Made by a program: the position numbers and the translations under genes
Shown here: one piece after another, positions 40,901-50,894 of the stretch
Layout of the letters: each line of letters begins with the position of its first letter
How positions within the stretch are numbered: position 1 is the stretch's first letter
The notes under the pieces: model-generated
The model's database searches: none
What the model was told of the DNA's origin: nothing
What the model saw: only the letters and a program-made list of their open reading frames with translations
Assembly: GCA_964017145.1 (NCBI GenBank)
Contig: OZ024849.1
Location: 2,542,001 to 2,606,000, forward strand
Reading direction: 5' to 3'
Length of the DNA: 64,000 nucleotides
Source: Agrocybe praecox
Taxonomy: Eukaryota > Basidiomycota > Agaricomycetes > Agaricales > Agrocybaceae

Positions 40901-43900
40901 CCGTTAGGTACCACCGAGCGCAACGGGTGGGCACCAGCGGGTAGCACCACCGAGCACAACGGGTACGTACCACCGAGCACAGCGGGTACCACCGGTATGC
41001 ACCAGAGGCACCAACGCGCGCGTAGCAAGGGGTACGCACCAACGAGCACAAGAGGTGGGCAACGAGAACGAGGGCGAGGGTGCGGACGACGAGAGCGACC
41101 ACGACGAGGACGAGGAGGGTGACCACCCACGACGAGGGCGACCACGACCACGACGAGGGTGACCACCCACGAAAATGAGGAGGACGACAACGACAACGAG
41201 GAGGACGACCACACGGAGGGTGACCACCCACGAAGAGGACGACGACCACACGGAGAACGACCACGACGAGGGCGACGACGACGAGGGTAACCACCCACGA
41301 CGAGGACCACGACGAGGACGAGGACGCGGATGCGGAGGCAACAAGCACGAGGAGGGTAGGCACCGGCGAGCACGTAGCACGAGCGAGCGCGTGGGCAACA
41401 ACGCGTAGGCACCACCAGGTGGGTAAGCACCAGCCAGCGCACAGGTACTACAGTAGTTAGTAAATATAATGTATCGCATTTCACGAAATAAAATAAAATT
41501 CCATATGTTTTTGAAAGATTTACCAAAATGGTAATAAGTGCCAAATAGGGAACTACCGTCTAAAACATATGCCAAAAAGTTGTTTTTGGGTATCTAATCT
41601 AATCTAGATATATGTGTATAAAGTAAATATAGTACGAAAAAATGATTACAAAGCATTAAAAATAGCGCAACGCCCCGAAATTGTAAAAAGAAGCTAAAAA
41701 TAATGTGTCATCCAGTTTTGCTTTTGCGCATCCATCCCGTAACATTCCTTTTTGGTGGGGCAAAGGGCGCCAAAAAATCAGGATTATTTATCTGATCATA
41801 ACCTCCCAACAAGCGCCCCAAACCACCCATTCATTCTTTCGCTATTGCCCAAATACTGCAAAAATGTCCAAATCCTGCAATGTTTATATATGTTTGACTA
41901 AAGCATCTGCCAATTCCGCTCACTCAGCCTTTATGGCCTCTCTGGTGCGCTTTATAAGCACTCATATGTAACTGCCCACTTGGGCAGTTGCCCTCCCTGA
42001 TGTATGACTTATGTCAGGCAACTGCCCAGGTTTCATACATGAGGTTACCTGCTAGAGGTGAGTTGTATGGGGAAATGCGAATGTGGTGAAAGTGGTAGTG
42101 TTTAGCTATGTACTCTGCTGCTTCGACGTACTGAGGAGCGTTGTCTGTGACGAGAACTTCGATAGCACCCCATCTACACAATATTTTGAGTAGGAATGCA
42201 ATGATGGCTTTGGTGTTTTCGTTGCGAATCATGTCCCACTCTGGGTAAGACGATAGCGAGCATCGAGCATGTAAAATGTAGCGGTATCCTTGCGCTTTCG
42301 GCATGAGCATAGTATCAATGTAGACCTTCCTAAATAAACCAGCGGGTGTCGGAACTGTGTGAGGGATTTGAATCTTTCGGAGTAGTCGAAGCTGGCATTC
42401 GTGACACGTCTTGATATACCATTTGACGTCGAGATCGAGATACGGCCACCAAAATCGTTCCAGAAGTCTGAGGTGAACCGTAAAAATACCTTTATGTCCA
42501 AGGTCGTTGTGAGCTTGCTTGATAAGGTGTAGACGCTTTTCTGGAGATATAACGAGCTTGTGTTTTCCTTGACGATCCTTTCGCCATAGCTGACCTTCTT
42601 GTATGAAAAATTCGGATGCGGCTCGGACGAGGCGTTTGAAATCCTTGTCAGATAAGTCCATAGGTCGGTTCGGGTCAAGTAGAAACTCTTTGATAAAACG
42701 GAGTTGCTGTTCCTTCTGATTGGCTTTGTCCGAGCGTGGAATGGAGACTGAGTTATTCATAAACGAGCTGACAAGAACCGAAGGTGATGTATAACCATTC
42801 TGACGAGGCTCGGGTGCTTGATAAATGTGTGATAAATCCCCTGGATGACGTTTAATTGATTCGCTTTGCGGTTCCCAGTTCATGTATTCAATGGCGAATG
42901 AATATATATTGTCAATCCAGTCGTCGTAATCGTCGTTTTCCTGCGGATCTTCGGGTGCTCGCGGTCGTCTTGAGAGCCCATCTGCGGGTGCATGATTCTT
43001 TTCGGGTACATGGCACAGCTTGAAATCGAAGAGAAGTATACCAGCTATCCATCGGTTGATAGTGGCACTTGGTTGGATGTCAGGGTTGTTGATCATCCCC
43101 TTGATGTACTTAGCATCGACTTCTACAGTCAGATTCTTCACTCCAACAATGTACACACGTATGGCCTTTAGGGCTCGGAAGAGTCCGTAAAGTTCGATTT
43201 TGGCTTGCGAATATCGTTGTTCTCGGTCGTTCCATGTGATGGATCCGAAGCGCGATGGGTAACGTCGATTATCATCTCCTATCTGCGAGAGAATGAATCC
43301 CACAGCCATCCAGGATGAGTCTACAGCAAGAATGACTTCGTTTAGTGATGAATAATTGAGTGGTCGGATTGCGGGACAAGTTTGAGCGAGATGAATGAGT
43401 TTTTGCATTGATAAAAGCTGTTCTGGACCAAACTCGAATTTGACGTCCTTTTTCGTAAGTTGAACCAGCGGTTTGGAGTGCATAGCGTAGTTCTCGATGA
43501 ATATACGGATAGTGCCTAGTGTTCCAAGAAATCCACGGACTTCTGTTAGTGTTTTGGGGATTGGCCAATCTACAATCTTCTGTAAGCGCTTCTCGTCAGG
43601 TACGCGACCTTCATACGTGCAGCGGTGACCAACAATAATAGCTGAAGGTACGCAGAGATGCGATTTGAGTCCAGAGAACGTTCCTCCTGCATGTTTGATG
43701 CGTTGAATAACGCGGTTGACATTTTGTAAGTGCTCCCATACAAAGCGTCGGATTCCTGGGTTCTCTGAAAGAGTTTCGTATCCGCCATCTTGTGTTTCAT
43801 ATCTTGTAGGTGGGCCTTTCACTGGGATATCGTCTACAAAGGGAATGGTCACATGCGGGATCTCGTCTTGTAGAAGAAACATTGTATCGCCGTGCTGAAT

Positions 43901-44598
43901 CTGCATCGAGTTGGTGTATCCCATAGGAATAGATGTGAGGCGAAAGGTACCAAGGGGCGTTTGAAACGTCGTGAGATCGCGGGATTGGGCTGCCAATGCA
44001 CGCTGATCAAACCCGACAAATAAATCGAAGATTGCGTAGCATCCACGCGCACCAAACGATTCTGCATACTGTTCCATGTTGGGCGGAAGTGCACTGTCCT
44101 TGATCGTAACGGCATTGAGTGGTTGTAGATCGTGTACGATACGTATTGAGGTGCCATCCTTCTTGAATACCCAGAACCAGCGTGATCGATATGATGAGTC
44201 TGAATGTTCGTAAATTCCAGACTCAATCTTGGCCTTGATGACTTCGACAATTTTGTCGTACAGTCCTGGGGGTATAGGTATATTTCGAAGTACCCATGGA
44301 ATGTGTTCAACTGTAGGTATGACCACTGGGTCGAAATATTCGTCGGAGAACTTTCCTTTTCTGCTTCGTTCCATGCAAATGCCATTTCGTGAATCTTGAG
44401 GATGTGGTGCACTAATTTCTCTTCTTCCGGCCATAGAAAACCGTCGACATTTACTGGCATGTTGTCTTTTCGTTCCTGGGTGTAACATTGTCCAGGCTCA
44501 AATTCTGGTGGTTGAGTCGGTAAAATTGGTAGATCAGCGAGCAGATCACTGGGTATGTGTCGTACTGTGCGGAAATGTTCTGGTAATGTTGTTGCCAC
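37931..44598 (-). CDS. Gypsy pol: reverse transcriptase, RNase H, integrase (intron split by insertion)
   Basis: Reading down from about 44598: a region with GFLWPEEEKLVHHILKIHEM, then an apparent -1 frame change at about 44355. Reverse transcriptase follows, with RIVHDLQPLN, YAIFDLFVGFDQ and the active site FVDD (about 43825). RNase H has ILAVDSSWMAVGF and ends in HAPADGLSRRP (about 42970-43340). Integrase has the zinc-binding HNDLGHKG...CHECQ, then catalytic IDTM, TDNAPQY and, after the intron, PIERRHFDVRE. The C-terminus (LGPMLVIKRTTGG) is GPY/F-like and ends at 37931. The intron has donor GTAACC at 42048 and acceptor AAG at 38641. It would be 53 nt without the foldback element. With it, splicing must remove 3.4 kb, so activity of this copy is doubtful. 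Confidence 0.85.
38678..38687 (+). repeat. 10-bp target-site duplication of the foldback element
   Basis: TCATACATGA here and again at 42033-42042, directly outside the AACCTGGGCAGTT termini. Ten base pairs fits Mutator-like (MULE) insertions. Confidence 0.85.
39236..39830 (+). repeat. CTCGTC-type minisatellite arm of the foldback element
   Basis: Irregular short units of CTCGTCGTC, GTCGTCCTCGT and similar. All frames give arginine-, valine-, serine- or proline-rich nonsense. It is complementary in composition and phase to the GACGAG arm at 40660-41420. Confidence 0.8.
40660..41420 (+). repeat. GACGAG-type minisatellite arm of the foldback element
   Basis: Units such as GACGAGGGTGACCACCCACG recur several times between 40745 and 41300. 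A second unit family with CAACGGGTGGGCACCA lies at 40865-41010. It is the counter-arm of 39236-39830. Confidence 0.8.
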
Positions 44599-44765
44599 CG
44601 GCTTAATTCAATTGGCAACCTTCTTGTATGCATATGATTGGTAGGTTTGAGTTTCAGAATAAATATATGGGTTCAAAAGAGATGTATTATTGGAGAGTAC
44701 GTTACGTGGTTGTGTATGATGGAGACTGCTATTGTCTCCTCGAATATTATTCGGCTCATCGACAC

Positions 44766-46826
44766 CTAAAAACCCGAAGTGCGAGCGTTGTCTTCGTTTG
44801 GTTGCTTGCGAGTGCGGGGACGAGTTGGAACCGTTATAGTTGCACCAGTATTTGGATCATTTAGCGTTAGGTGTGCTTCTCCGTTAGTGAAGTATTGTAT
44901 ATTGGCACCTGTGTAGGTTAGGAGTGGGAGACCGAGCAGCATTTCGTAAGGCGCGTTCTCGACGACTTGAGCCTGTACGTAGAAGTTGTAACCGCCAATT
45001 GTGATCCTGAGGTCTTTGAGTAAACCAATTGTGCGTTCCTTGGTCTCATGAGCCGATTCGATGACCATGACGTGGTCCGAGCGTACAGGGAGACCGAGTT
45101 TTTCCCAGATATCCTTCCTGAGACCGACGATTTGAGACCCATCATCGCATACACCTTCAACCTTAATATCCCCGTTGACGATTACATCGATAGCTCGGAG
45201 TTCTTCAGTGTGGTTTGCTGTGACAAGTCCGTCATCGCGAACAGGTAGGCCAGCCATGAGTACATCTACAGTTGAGTCGGAATGCATCATAACAGCAGGG
45301 TTTCCATTAGTAGGTGTTCGCTTTGTAGTTATGAGATCTTTGACGTGTTTGCGTACGTCTGGAGCAACAGCGAGCAGTTCTCGGCTGGTAATAGTAATGG
45401 AACCATTCAAAGCACGGTCTACAACAGAATTGACAATTTTTGAGTCTTCAATGGGCGTGCTGTACTTGAACTGAGGTTGAGACGACGCATTGTTGGCAGG
45501 TGGATTCGTACTTGTGCTCGGTTTGTCGTTTCGCGCGTCCTGTTTTGCCATATTACGCGTCGTAGGTCCGTTGTTGCTCTTGGATGCTTGGACTCGCTTT
45601 TTCGTTTCGTCAACTTTCTTTTGCGTAGATGCGATCAATGCTTCGAGGACTGCAAGTTCCTCAATTTCGCGTGTGGTAGGTAGGGGCTGTTCATTTTCTT
45701 CGACACCAGCGAACGAGACAGTGGATGGCATAGCCCAGTTAGCCGTGGTAGGAGTAATAGTGGTTGCACCAACGAAGTTTGAAGAGACAGTGGTAACGTT
45801 GCTGGGGTTAGATCGATGCCAATTGTCGATTCGTTCCATTATGTTTTGTCCTGGGCTCAGACGAGGTGTAACACGTTGTCCGTTGGGTAATACAATGAAA
45901 TTATCATTGCTGCATGAACAGAGACCCCTCTGAATGTATTCTGCGACTTTTCCACAGCTGTTTAGATAGTGCGATTCGTCCGAGCAGAAAAGACATCCGT
46001 TAGTACGATTTCGAGGTGTGAAGTTTGTAATGGGATTTGACTGAACGTTCGGAGAGGTGGTAAATCCGTTCATAGTAGATCCTTGCTGGAGGTTAAGCTG
46101 TTTTATGAGCTCGGAAACTATAGTGCTCGCATTGAAGTTGCTGGCCTGATAGATGTTGCCTAGGTTGGATGCATCGACTACCTCTCGTTTTATAACTGGG
46201 GTTGTGAAGTTCGGGATGATAGGACCAGCTTCACCATGAGCATCGTCGCTGTTGCATGATAAAATAAAGAGTGCGGCATCACTGATTTGTTTCAATGTGT
46301 AAGGGTTGTCGCTGTGATGCTTCGGGTTTTCTGCACGCAATTGTGCTCGTACTTGCGATCTGAAAGAGAAATCAAATCCACGAATGAAGAGCGTGCTGAC
46401 TTCGCGATTGGTGAGCTTGCTTTTGTCAATCAGGTAGCGTGAAACCGTGGTGAACGATCTGTAGTATAGACCAAATTGTTCGGAGGTGGTAATAGGACTT
46501 CCAGCCTGTTTTTCGACTAGGAATTCGAGATTCGCTACAGAGTAACGGCGATCGCCTGTTGAGCCAGGATAGTAGCTGCATAATTCCGTTTTGAACGCAG
46601 CCCAGTCAGCACCTTTTGCGGCATCGAGTGAATTCCAGAGTTCGTAGTTCTCTAGAGGGCAGTATCGAATAGCCCATTCGATGGTTTGTTTGGGTGAGAG
46701 AGAGTGCATGGTAGCAAGATTTTCGACGTCGTTTAAGAAGGGCATGAGGTTGGGAGCCTTGCCATCGAATTTCGGCGCTGAACTATGGTTCCTCGAAGGC
46801 ATGTGGCTGGTTGAAGGGGCAGACAT
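44766..46826 (-). CDS. Gypsy gag with zinc knuckle and aspartic protease
   Basis: 686 codons, unbroken. The first 200 residues are gag-like (FDGKAPNLMPFLNDVENL, WDxFK-like segment ADWAAFKTELCSYYPG). A CCHC zinc knuckle, CLFCSDESHYLNSC (C-x2-C-x4-H-x4-C), is near residue 280. A retropepsin-like domain near the end has CDDGSQIVGL as its active-site segment, where the usual D-S/T-G reads D-D-G, and APYEMLLGLPLL as the LLG flap partner. It packages and processes the element's RNA and proteins. It is not continuous with pol: about 170 nt and a stop separate them. Confidence 0.85.
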   Translation of the reverse strand: MSAPSTSHMPSRNHSSAPKFDGKAPNLMPFLNDVENLATMHSLSPKQTIEWAIRYCPLENYELWNSLDAAKGADWAAFKTELCSYYPGSTGDRRYSVANLEFLVEKQAGSPITTSEQFGLYYRSFTTVSRYLIDKSKLTNREVSTLFIRGFDFSFRSQVRAQLRAENPKHHSDNPYTLKQISDAALFILSCNSDDAHGEAGPIIPNFTTPVIKREVVDASNLGNIYQASNFNASTIVSELIKQLNLQQGSTMNGFTTSPNVQSNPITNFTPRNRTNGCLFCSDESHYLNSCGKVAEYIQRGLCSCSNDNFIVLPNGQRVTPRLSPGQNIMERIDNWHRSNPSNVTTVSSNFVGATTITPTTANWAMPSTVSFAGVEENEQPLPTTREIEELAVLEALIASTQKKVDETKKRVQASKSNNGPTTRNMAKQDARNDKPSTSTNPPANNASSQPQFKYSTPIEDSKIVNSVVDRALNGSITITSRELLAVAPDVRKHVKDLITTKRTPTNGNPAVMMHSDSTVDVLMAGLPVRDDGLVTANHTEELRAIDVIVNGDIKVEGVCDDGSQIVGLRKDIWEKLGLPVRSDHVMVIESAHETKERTIGLLKDLRITIGGYNFYVQAQVVENAPYEMLLGLPLLTYTGANIQYFTNGEAHLTLNDPNTGATITVPTRPRTRKQPNEDNARTSGF

Positions 46827-47149
46827 AACGAATGGATTATGGTTAACGTTTGAGCTGCTGCTGTTGATGTTCCAGGATACTACTGGTCTGAGGGTTGGTA
46901 TTTGAATCTCGAGTTCTGCAGAGCTGTCTGAATCGCTATCAGCAGCTTGGGTTTGTCGAGGCGTGATGTATACGGATTGTGGGTACGGTAAGGCACCGAA
47001 TTCGAGATCCGTGGCGAAAGAGAGAGGAGGATCGATCCGTTAAGCAGGAAAGATCCGTAAAATACTGGCAGCAGGATGTTGACAGTGGGTAAAAGGTTTG
47101 TTGACAGTAAATAGAACAAGGTTTAGAACCCCTCACGGTGGGCTCCAAT
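46827..47149 (-). other. Gypsy leader with primer-binding site
   Basis: Immediately after the 5' LTR in the element's direction comes TTGGAGCCCACCGTGAGG (about 47148-47131). A TGG start two bases past the LTR is typical of a tRNA primer-binding site. The priming tRNA could not be identified. The rest is untranslated leader. Confidence 0.6.
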
Positions 47150-48051
47150 TGAAACAATCTGAAGTCGTTTGAGTTCGAAAGAAAGAGTGAGACGAGTCGG
47201 AATTGTCTCGGGGTTCCAAACCAAAATAACAAGGAATGTATGAGGTTGTATAAGGTGTGTTAAGAGAGTGGAAGTCAGAACGACGATGCAATCGTTCTGG
47301 ACAGCGAGAAAAGAGAGAAAATATGTTAAGATGATGGCCTAGACATTGGCGCTGCGTGTGCTCGACGTCGTAGGGAACTGGGAGGGTAAATGGGTCGTAT
47401 ATTTCGCTGAGGAAAGTACAGACAATCCTCGAGTATTTAAACATATTGTACTTGTCCGAAATCTACTACTAAGTGGTCCGATTCTCCGAAATAAAATAAA
47501 GGGATGAGACAATCTGAATAGTTATGACATGCTGGCAACGTTGTGATAGGAGGTGATAAAAGAAAACAAGAAATAGTTCGATAAAATCAGAGGAATGCTT
47601 GAGAAAGCGATGGAAAGGTTGTGATTTCAGGGAATATTAGCGAAAGATAAGGTAAATGAAAGCAAATGTAGTCTATACTAAAAGGGAATAGGAATATAAA
47701 AGGGAAAGTTACATGACACGTACAAAAGGAAAATTTAAATATGCCCGATTGGAGTAGGTTAAGGGTTCGTATTTGACGTGGCATGTGTTTACGAGGTCGT
47801 TCTTGCTTAATTGGGAGTGTGACGGGTATACGTACATAGTCGGGTATGTTTCGGAGGGATGAGAAAGGAAATTGTTTGCTCGGTAGGGTTCGCCGATGGT
47901 TGACAAACATCGAGGAGACTAAATTTTCACAAGTCCACTTCGGAGTTCGTTGCTTTTGATGGCATCACGGCATAACTCCGGCGCGTTGTGTACAGCGTCG
48001 AATGGTGTCATTTTTGTTCTTTTCGGCCGTACGCCTGGTGGGCTCCCCACA
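47150..48051 (-). repeat. 5' LTR of the Gypsy element
   Basis: 902 bp, essentially identical to 36335-37236. It lies about 125 bp upstream of the start of gene A', so its outer end now forms the distal promoter of that gene, oriented away from it. Confidence 0.9.
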
Positions 48052-48079
48052 CTGTTACCATGAAGGCGTCTGGTGCTGG

Positions 48080-48087
48080 TATAAAAT
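48080..48087 (+). promoter_or_regulatory. TATA box of gene A'
   Basis: GTGCTGGTATAAAATC matches GTGCTGGTATAAAACC upstream of gene A (minus strand, about 9660). Only about 30 bp separate it from the LTR boundary, so the core promoter survived but upstream elements were displaced 11.7 kb. Confidence 0.75.
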
Positions 48088-48176
48088 CTAGGTCAGATAA
48101 TCCTAAGAAGCAATCAGCTCAGGCTTCTCAGCACTTCTTCTCTTTGACGCCTTATCACCAAAAATATTATTCAACG

Positions 48177-49210
48177 ATGGCCGCTGCTGCTCTCCTCGCT
48201 GCTGCACCTACGCTCGCCAAGGTCTTCGGCGACAAGAAGAACATAGGCGACATCGTCCAGAAGTTTGACTTTAGCAAGGTATCGTGTAGCGCTATTGTCG
48301 AAATATTGGAGCTATCTGACAGGTTACACTAGATGGACGTCAAAGAGTCCACACGCAAAGATCATCTTCACATGGGACTTGCTCCCTCATACGGTCCTGA
48401 AGGCGAGCTAAAGAGTGAAGCCGTCAAGCTTATGGATAAGCACCTCAAGATCATGATCGCCGGTACTATGAAGACTCTCGAAGCCATCCCCCCTGCACAG
48501 CGCTCATGGGAAAAAGTCTTGGCTGCCATGATGAATAATTCTCTTCTTGAACCCGAGATTGAGACCACCGCACGTGTCGATAAATTGATCAAGACCGGCA
48601 CCAACGTCTTCAAGTTCGATGGGTCTCCCGACGCCTCTATCGTTAAAGAAGTAATTTCAAAAATAAAATTCGTCGTAAAACCGTGACTGAAATATCGCGT
48701 ACAGGTTCAAGCTTGGTTCGTGAAATTGATCAGCGACGAAGATGTTCTCAAATCGACAAAGATCGACGTCAAGGTCCTCGCCAACATCGTCGCACAGACT
48801 GGGGCAACCGTTGATTGTTTCACCACTTTAATCAAGAAGACCGAACGACACGAAAAGACAATTGTTGATATCGGTGTTCTTCGTTTCCCAGACCCAAGTC
48901 GCCCTCATTTCCAGGTAAACCTCCTCATATTTTCGTCTATATTTCATGTTTAACCGATCATTTTCAAAGCTTTACCGTATCCAACTTCACGCCTGGTCGC
49001 AGTCTAAACGCGTATTCATGGTTCAGGAAGACTCGAACGGCATTACTGGCGGTTAGTACCCATGTTTTTCACAGCCTTGGTCGACCCCGTTCTATCCACG
49101 CATCAGAATACTTCAGCCGAAGATTTAAGCCACGAAAGGAGGTTATCGACGGACTCAAGCCAGAGACGCAAGCGTTGGCCATCAAACAGGCCGAAGATCT
49201 TTTTGCCTAG
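48177..49210 (+). CDS. gene A', duplicate of gene A (CytB/volvatoxin-like, tentative)
   Basis: Exons 48177-48278, 48333-48650, 48705-48914, 48970-49051 and 49107-49210 have exactly the lengths of gene A (102, 318, 210, 82, 104) and give 271 codons plus stop. The protein differs from A at only a few positions (for example VKES against VREA early in exon 2), and intron sequences are also similar, so the duplication is fairly recent. The 3' flank stays similar to A's for about 165 bp past the stop. Function is as uncertain as for A. Confidence 0.72.
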
Positions 49211-49480
49211 ACATGAAGGCTCTATCCTAGAAAGTTGTTCGTAATAGTGCAGCATAACGTGTTATTCGTGAGATATCTATAATGATTTTGTTTTGCATCA
49301 ATGATTCATTGCACTGCGATCTGACGTGGTACCTCACCACGAGTTTCAATTTCACAATCTCAGGGTGTGTTCCGCCAATACGTTATGTGCCCCACTGATT
49401 CCTGATTGACTCCACCGGAATCCACAAATTTCGCTAAAATCCTCAGGACTCTCACCAAAGTGCACTGGGTTTTGGTGGAA
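49211..49480. other. 3' flank of A' and boundary to repeat Y
   Basis: Colinear in reverse with 8375-8537 up to about 49375. Several near-copies of TGGACTCCATTGGAATCC follow, which also occur near 6090 and 15545 at the edge of Y copies. No gene. Confidence 0.5.
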
Positions 49481-50420
49481 TTCCATTGGAGTCTGGTATA
49501 GTTACCACTAGAATCCAGTGGACTGTAATAGTCTCGACAAAAGTAACCGAATGAAATTCAGTCAAAAGGGGAACTTATATGTGGCGCAATCACTCAGTGA
49601 TATAGGAAATAACAGAATTAAATGATATATGTATTGATATTTTACAATGTACATAATGACATAAAGACAAAGAAACAAGGGCACAGAGAAGGGGAGAGGA
49701 GAGTGAGTAACATATAAACAGGGAAAGAAGGTGAGGGTGAATTGGATGGCAGGAGGGATAAGGTGGGGATACTATTTTTTCTAGATGTGGGGTAGCTATA
49801 GGGAAGGGAAGGATAAAGAGAGGCGAGTCAATGGGCACAACACCCCCGGAGCGTAAAATGAAGTGGTTTTCCCTCATTGCTGGCAGCCGCTGTTGCCGGT
49901 CGTGGTCGTGGGCCTTGTCGCGTTCCAGTGGGATCTTGGTATTTTTGTGGTGCTCGTCGGCGTTGTCAGCGTCTTCGTCATAGTATAGCGGCAGTGGAAA
50001 GTGGCAGCAGGGTATGGTGGTGGCAGCAAGCGGCAGCAGCGGAGAGACGATGTGGATGTGCCACGTACCTTACGGGGACAGCACCCTGTTGTTTATGCGT
50101 ACGCCCTCTGTCGTTGCCCCGTCGTGCCACTGTGTCACTCGGGACCCCACCCTCATCCCCTCCTGTTTGTCGGGTTGTCCGCTGGCATCCGCCGTTGATG
50201 GTGGTTGTCTGTTAGGCCTTACTGCCTCAAACCGGGTTGTTTTCTGCTTCTGTCGTTGTCCGAGTTGTTGCTGAGGCCTGAGGCCTCAAGTGTGGTGGCG
50301 AATGAGAAGTGGTGGTGGTAGCGAGCGATGGCGGTGGATGGTGATGGTTCGGAATCAAGTCGTGTGACATGTGTTGTAACTTGACGCGCCAAACCACAGG
50401 TGAGTAATAGTAAGAAGCAT
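49480..50420 (+). repeat. repeat Y, copy 2
   Basis: Inverted relative to 14430-15560, with shared landmarks GTGGCGCAATCACTCAGTGA near 49578 and a purine tract at 49690-49830. The TGACGCGCCAAACCACAGG block near 50380 is also shared. Divergence is moderate. No transposase is seen; overlapping cysteine/arginine-rich frames are compositional. Confidence 0.65.
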
Positions 50421-50894
50421 CGGTCACCAAGGGAGGGGGAAAAAAAGAAAAGAGAAAGGTGAGCGTTAGCCAGACTCTCCGCCCGAATGGTGTTCAGGAA
50501 GAGTAGAAACGGTGAAAAGAAGGGCAGGGGGACGGGGGAAGGAACAGTATAGCCAAATGTTAGCTACCGTAGTCAGTCAACGATGCTGCATGCACAGAAG
50601 CGTTGCAGAAGCAGTAGGTTCCTCTATTTCGTCCCGTTAGCATCTTCTCCTTCCTTTCTTGTTCTCCTTCCAAACCGAATAGTAAACAACCGTGACAGCG
50701 AAGGTACACATTGAGGGTATCTGTATCCCCTTTCAATCATTAGATTTGCGTTCATGGACATTCGACACGACACGAAACAATACGAGACCGACCATCGAGA
50801 CCTTTGCAGGCAATTTGTAGAAGGGAGATAGGGTTGGTACATCGTAAAAGTATATAGTTTTTATTTTCGGCGAACGGACAACCATAGATAGAAG
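50421..50894. other. intergenic, nothing recognised
   Basis: Downstream of the 7TM gene. No conserved open frame or repeat. Confidence 0.35.

Larger units (their letters stand above)
38688..42032. mobile_element. 3.3-kb foldback element (MULE-like, non-autonomous)
   Basis: Ends are AACCTGGGCAGTT and its inverse. The outer terminal inverted repeats are nearly identical for about 430 bp (to about 39115 and from about 41560), then recognisably related for a further 100 bp or so. Next come mutually complementary GC-rich arms (39236-39830 rich in CTCGTC, 40660-41420 rich in GACGAG). An inner pair of diverged inverted repeats (39818-40010 and 40474-40655) surrounds an AT-rich core (40010-40470). 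Almost the whole element can fold on itself. No transposase; the long frames are low complexity. The 10-bp duplication and long termini suggest MULE mobilisation. Confidence 0.85.
38641..42048 (-). other. integrase intron carrying a nested transposon
   Basis: Donor GTAACC (42048), branch-like CTAAC (38675-38671) and acceptor CAAG (38641) flank the foldback insertion. Without it, plus one copy of the 10-bp duplication, the intron is about 53 nt. Splicing joins LAG to PIERRH in frame and restores the catalytic Glu of the DDE triad. Confidence 0.8.
36335..48051 (-). mobile_element. young 11.7-kb Ty3/Gypsy LTR retrotransposon
   Basis: Two 902-bp LTRs (36335-37236 and 47150-48051) bound the element; transcription runs right to left. 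Order in the element's own direction: LTR, primer-binding site, gag with zinc knuckle and protease, reverse transcriptase, RNase H, integrase (interrupted in an intron by a foldback element), an opposite-strand spliced gene, short GGGAGG polypurine tract, LTR. By eye the LTRs differ at one position (the sixth base from the left end), so insertion was recent. Reverse transcriptase, RNase H then integrase order and a GPY/F-like integrase end place it in Ty3/Gypsy. Confidence 0.93.

Noticed and set aside
40593..41575. Minus-strand open frames of 220-260 codons in the foldback right arm
   Set aside because: Complement of the GACGAG minisatellite. Three frames are open at once with no domain text and no start context.
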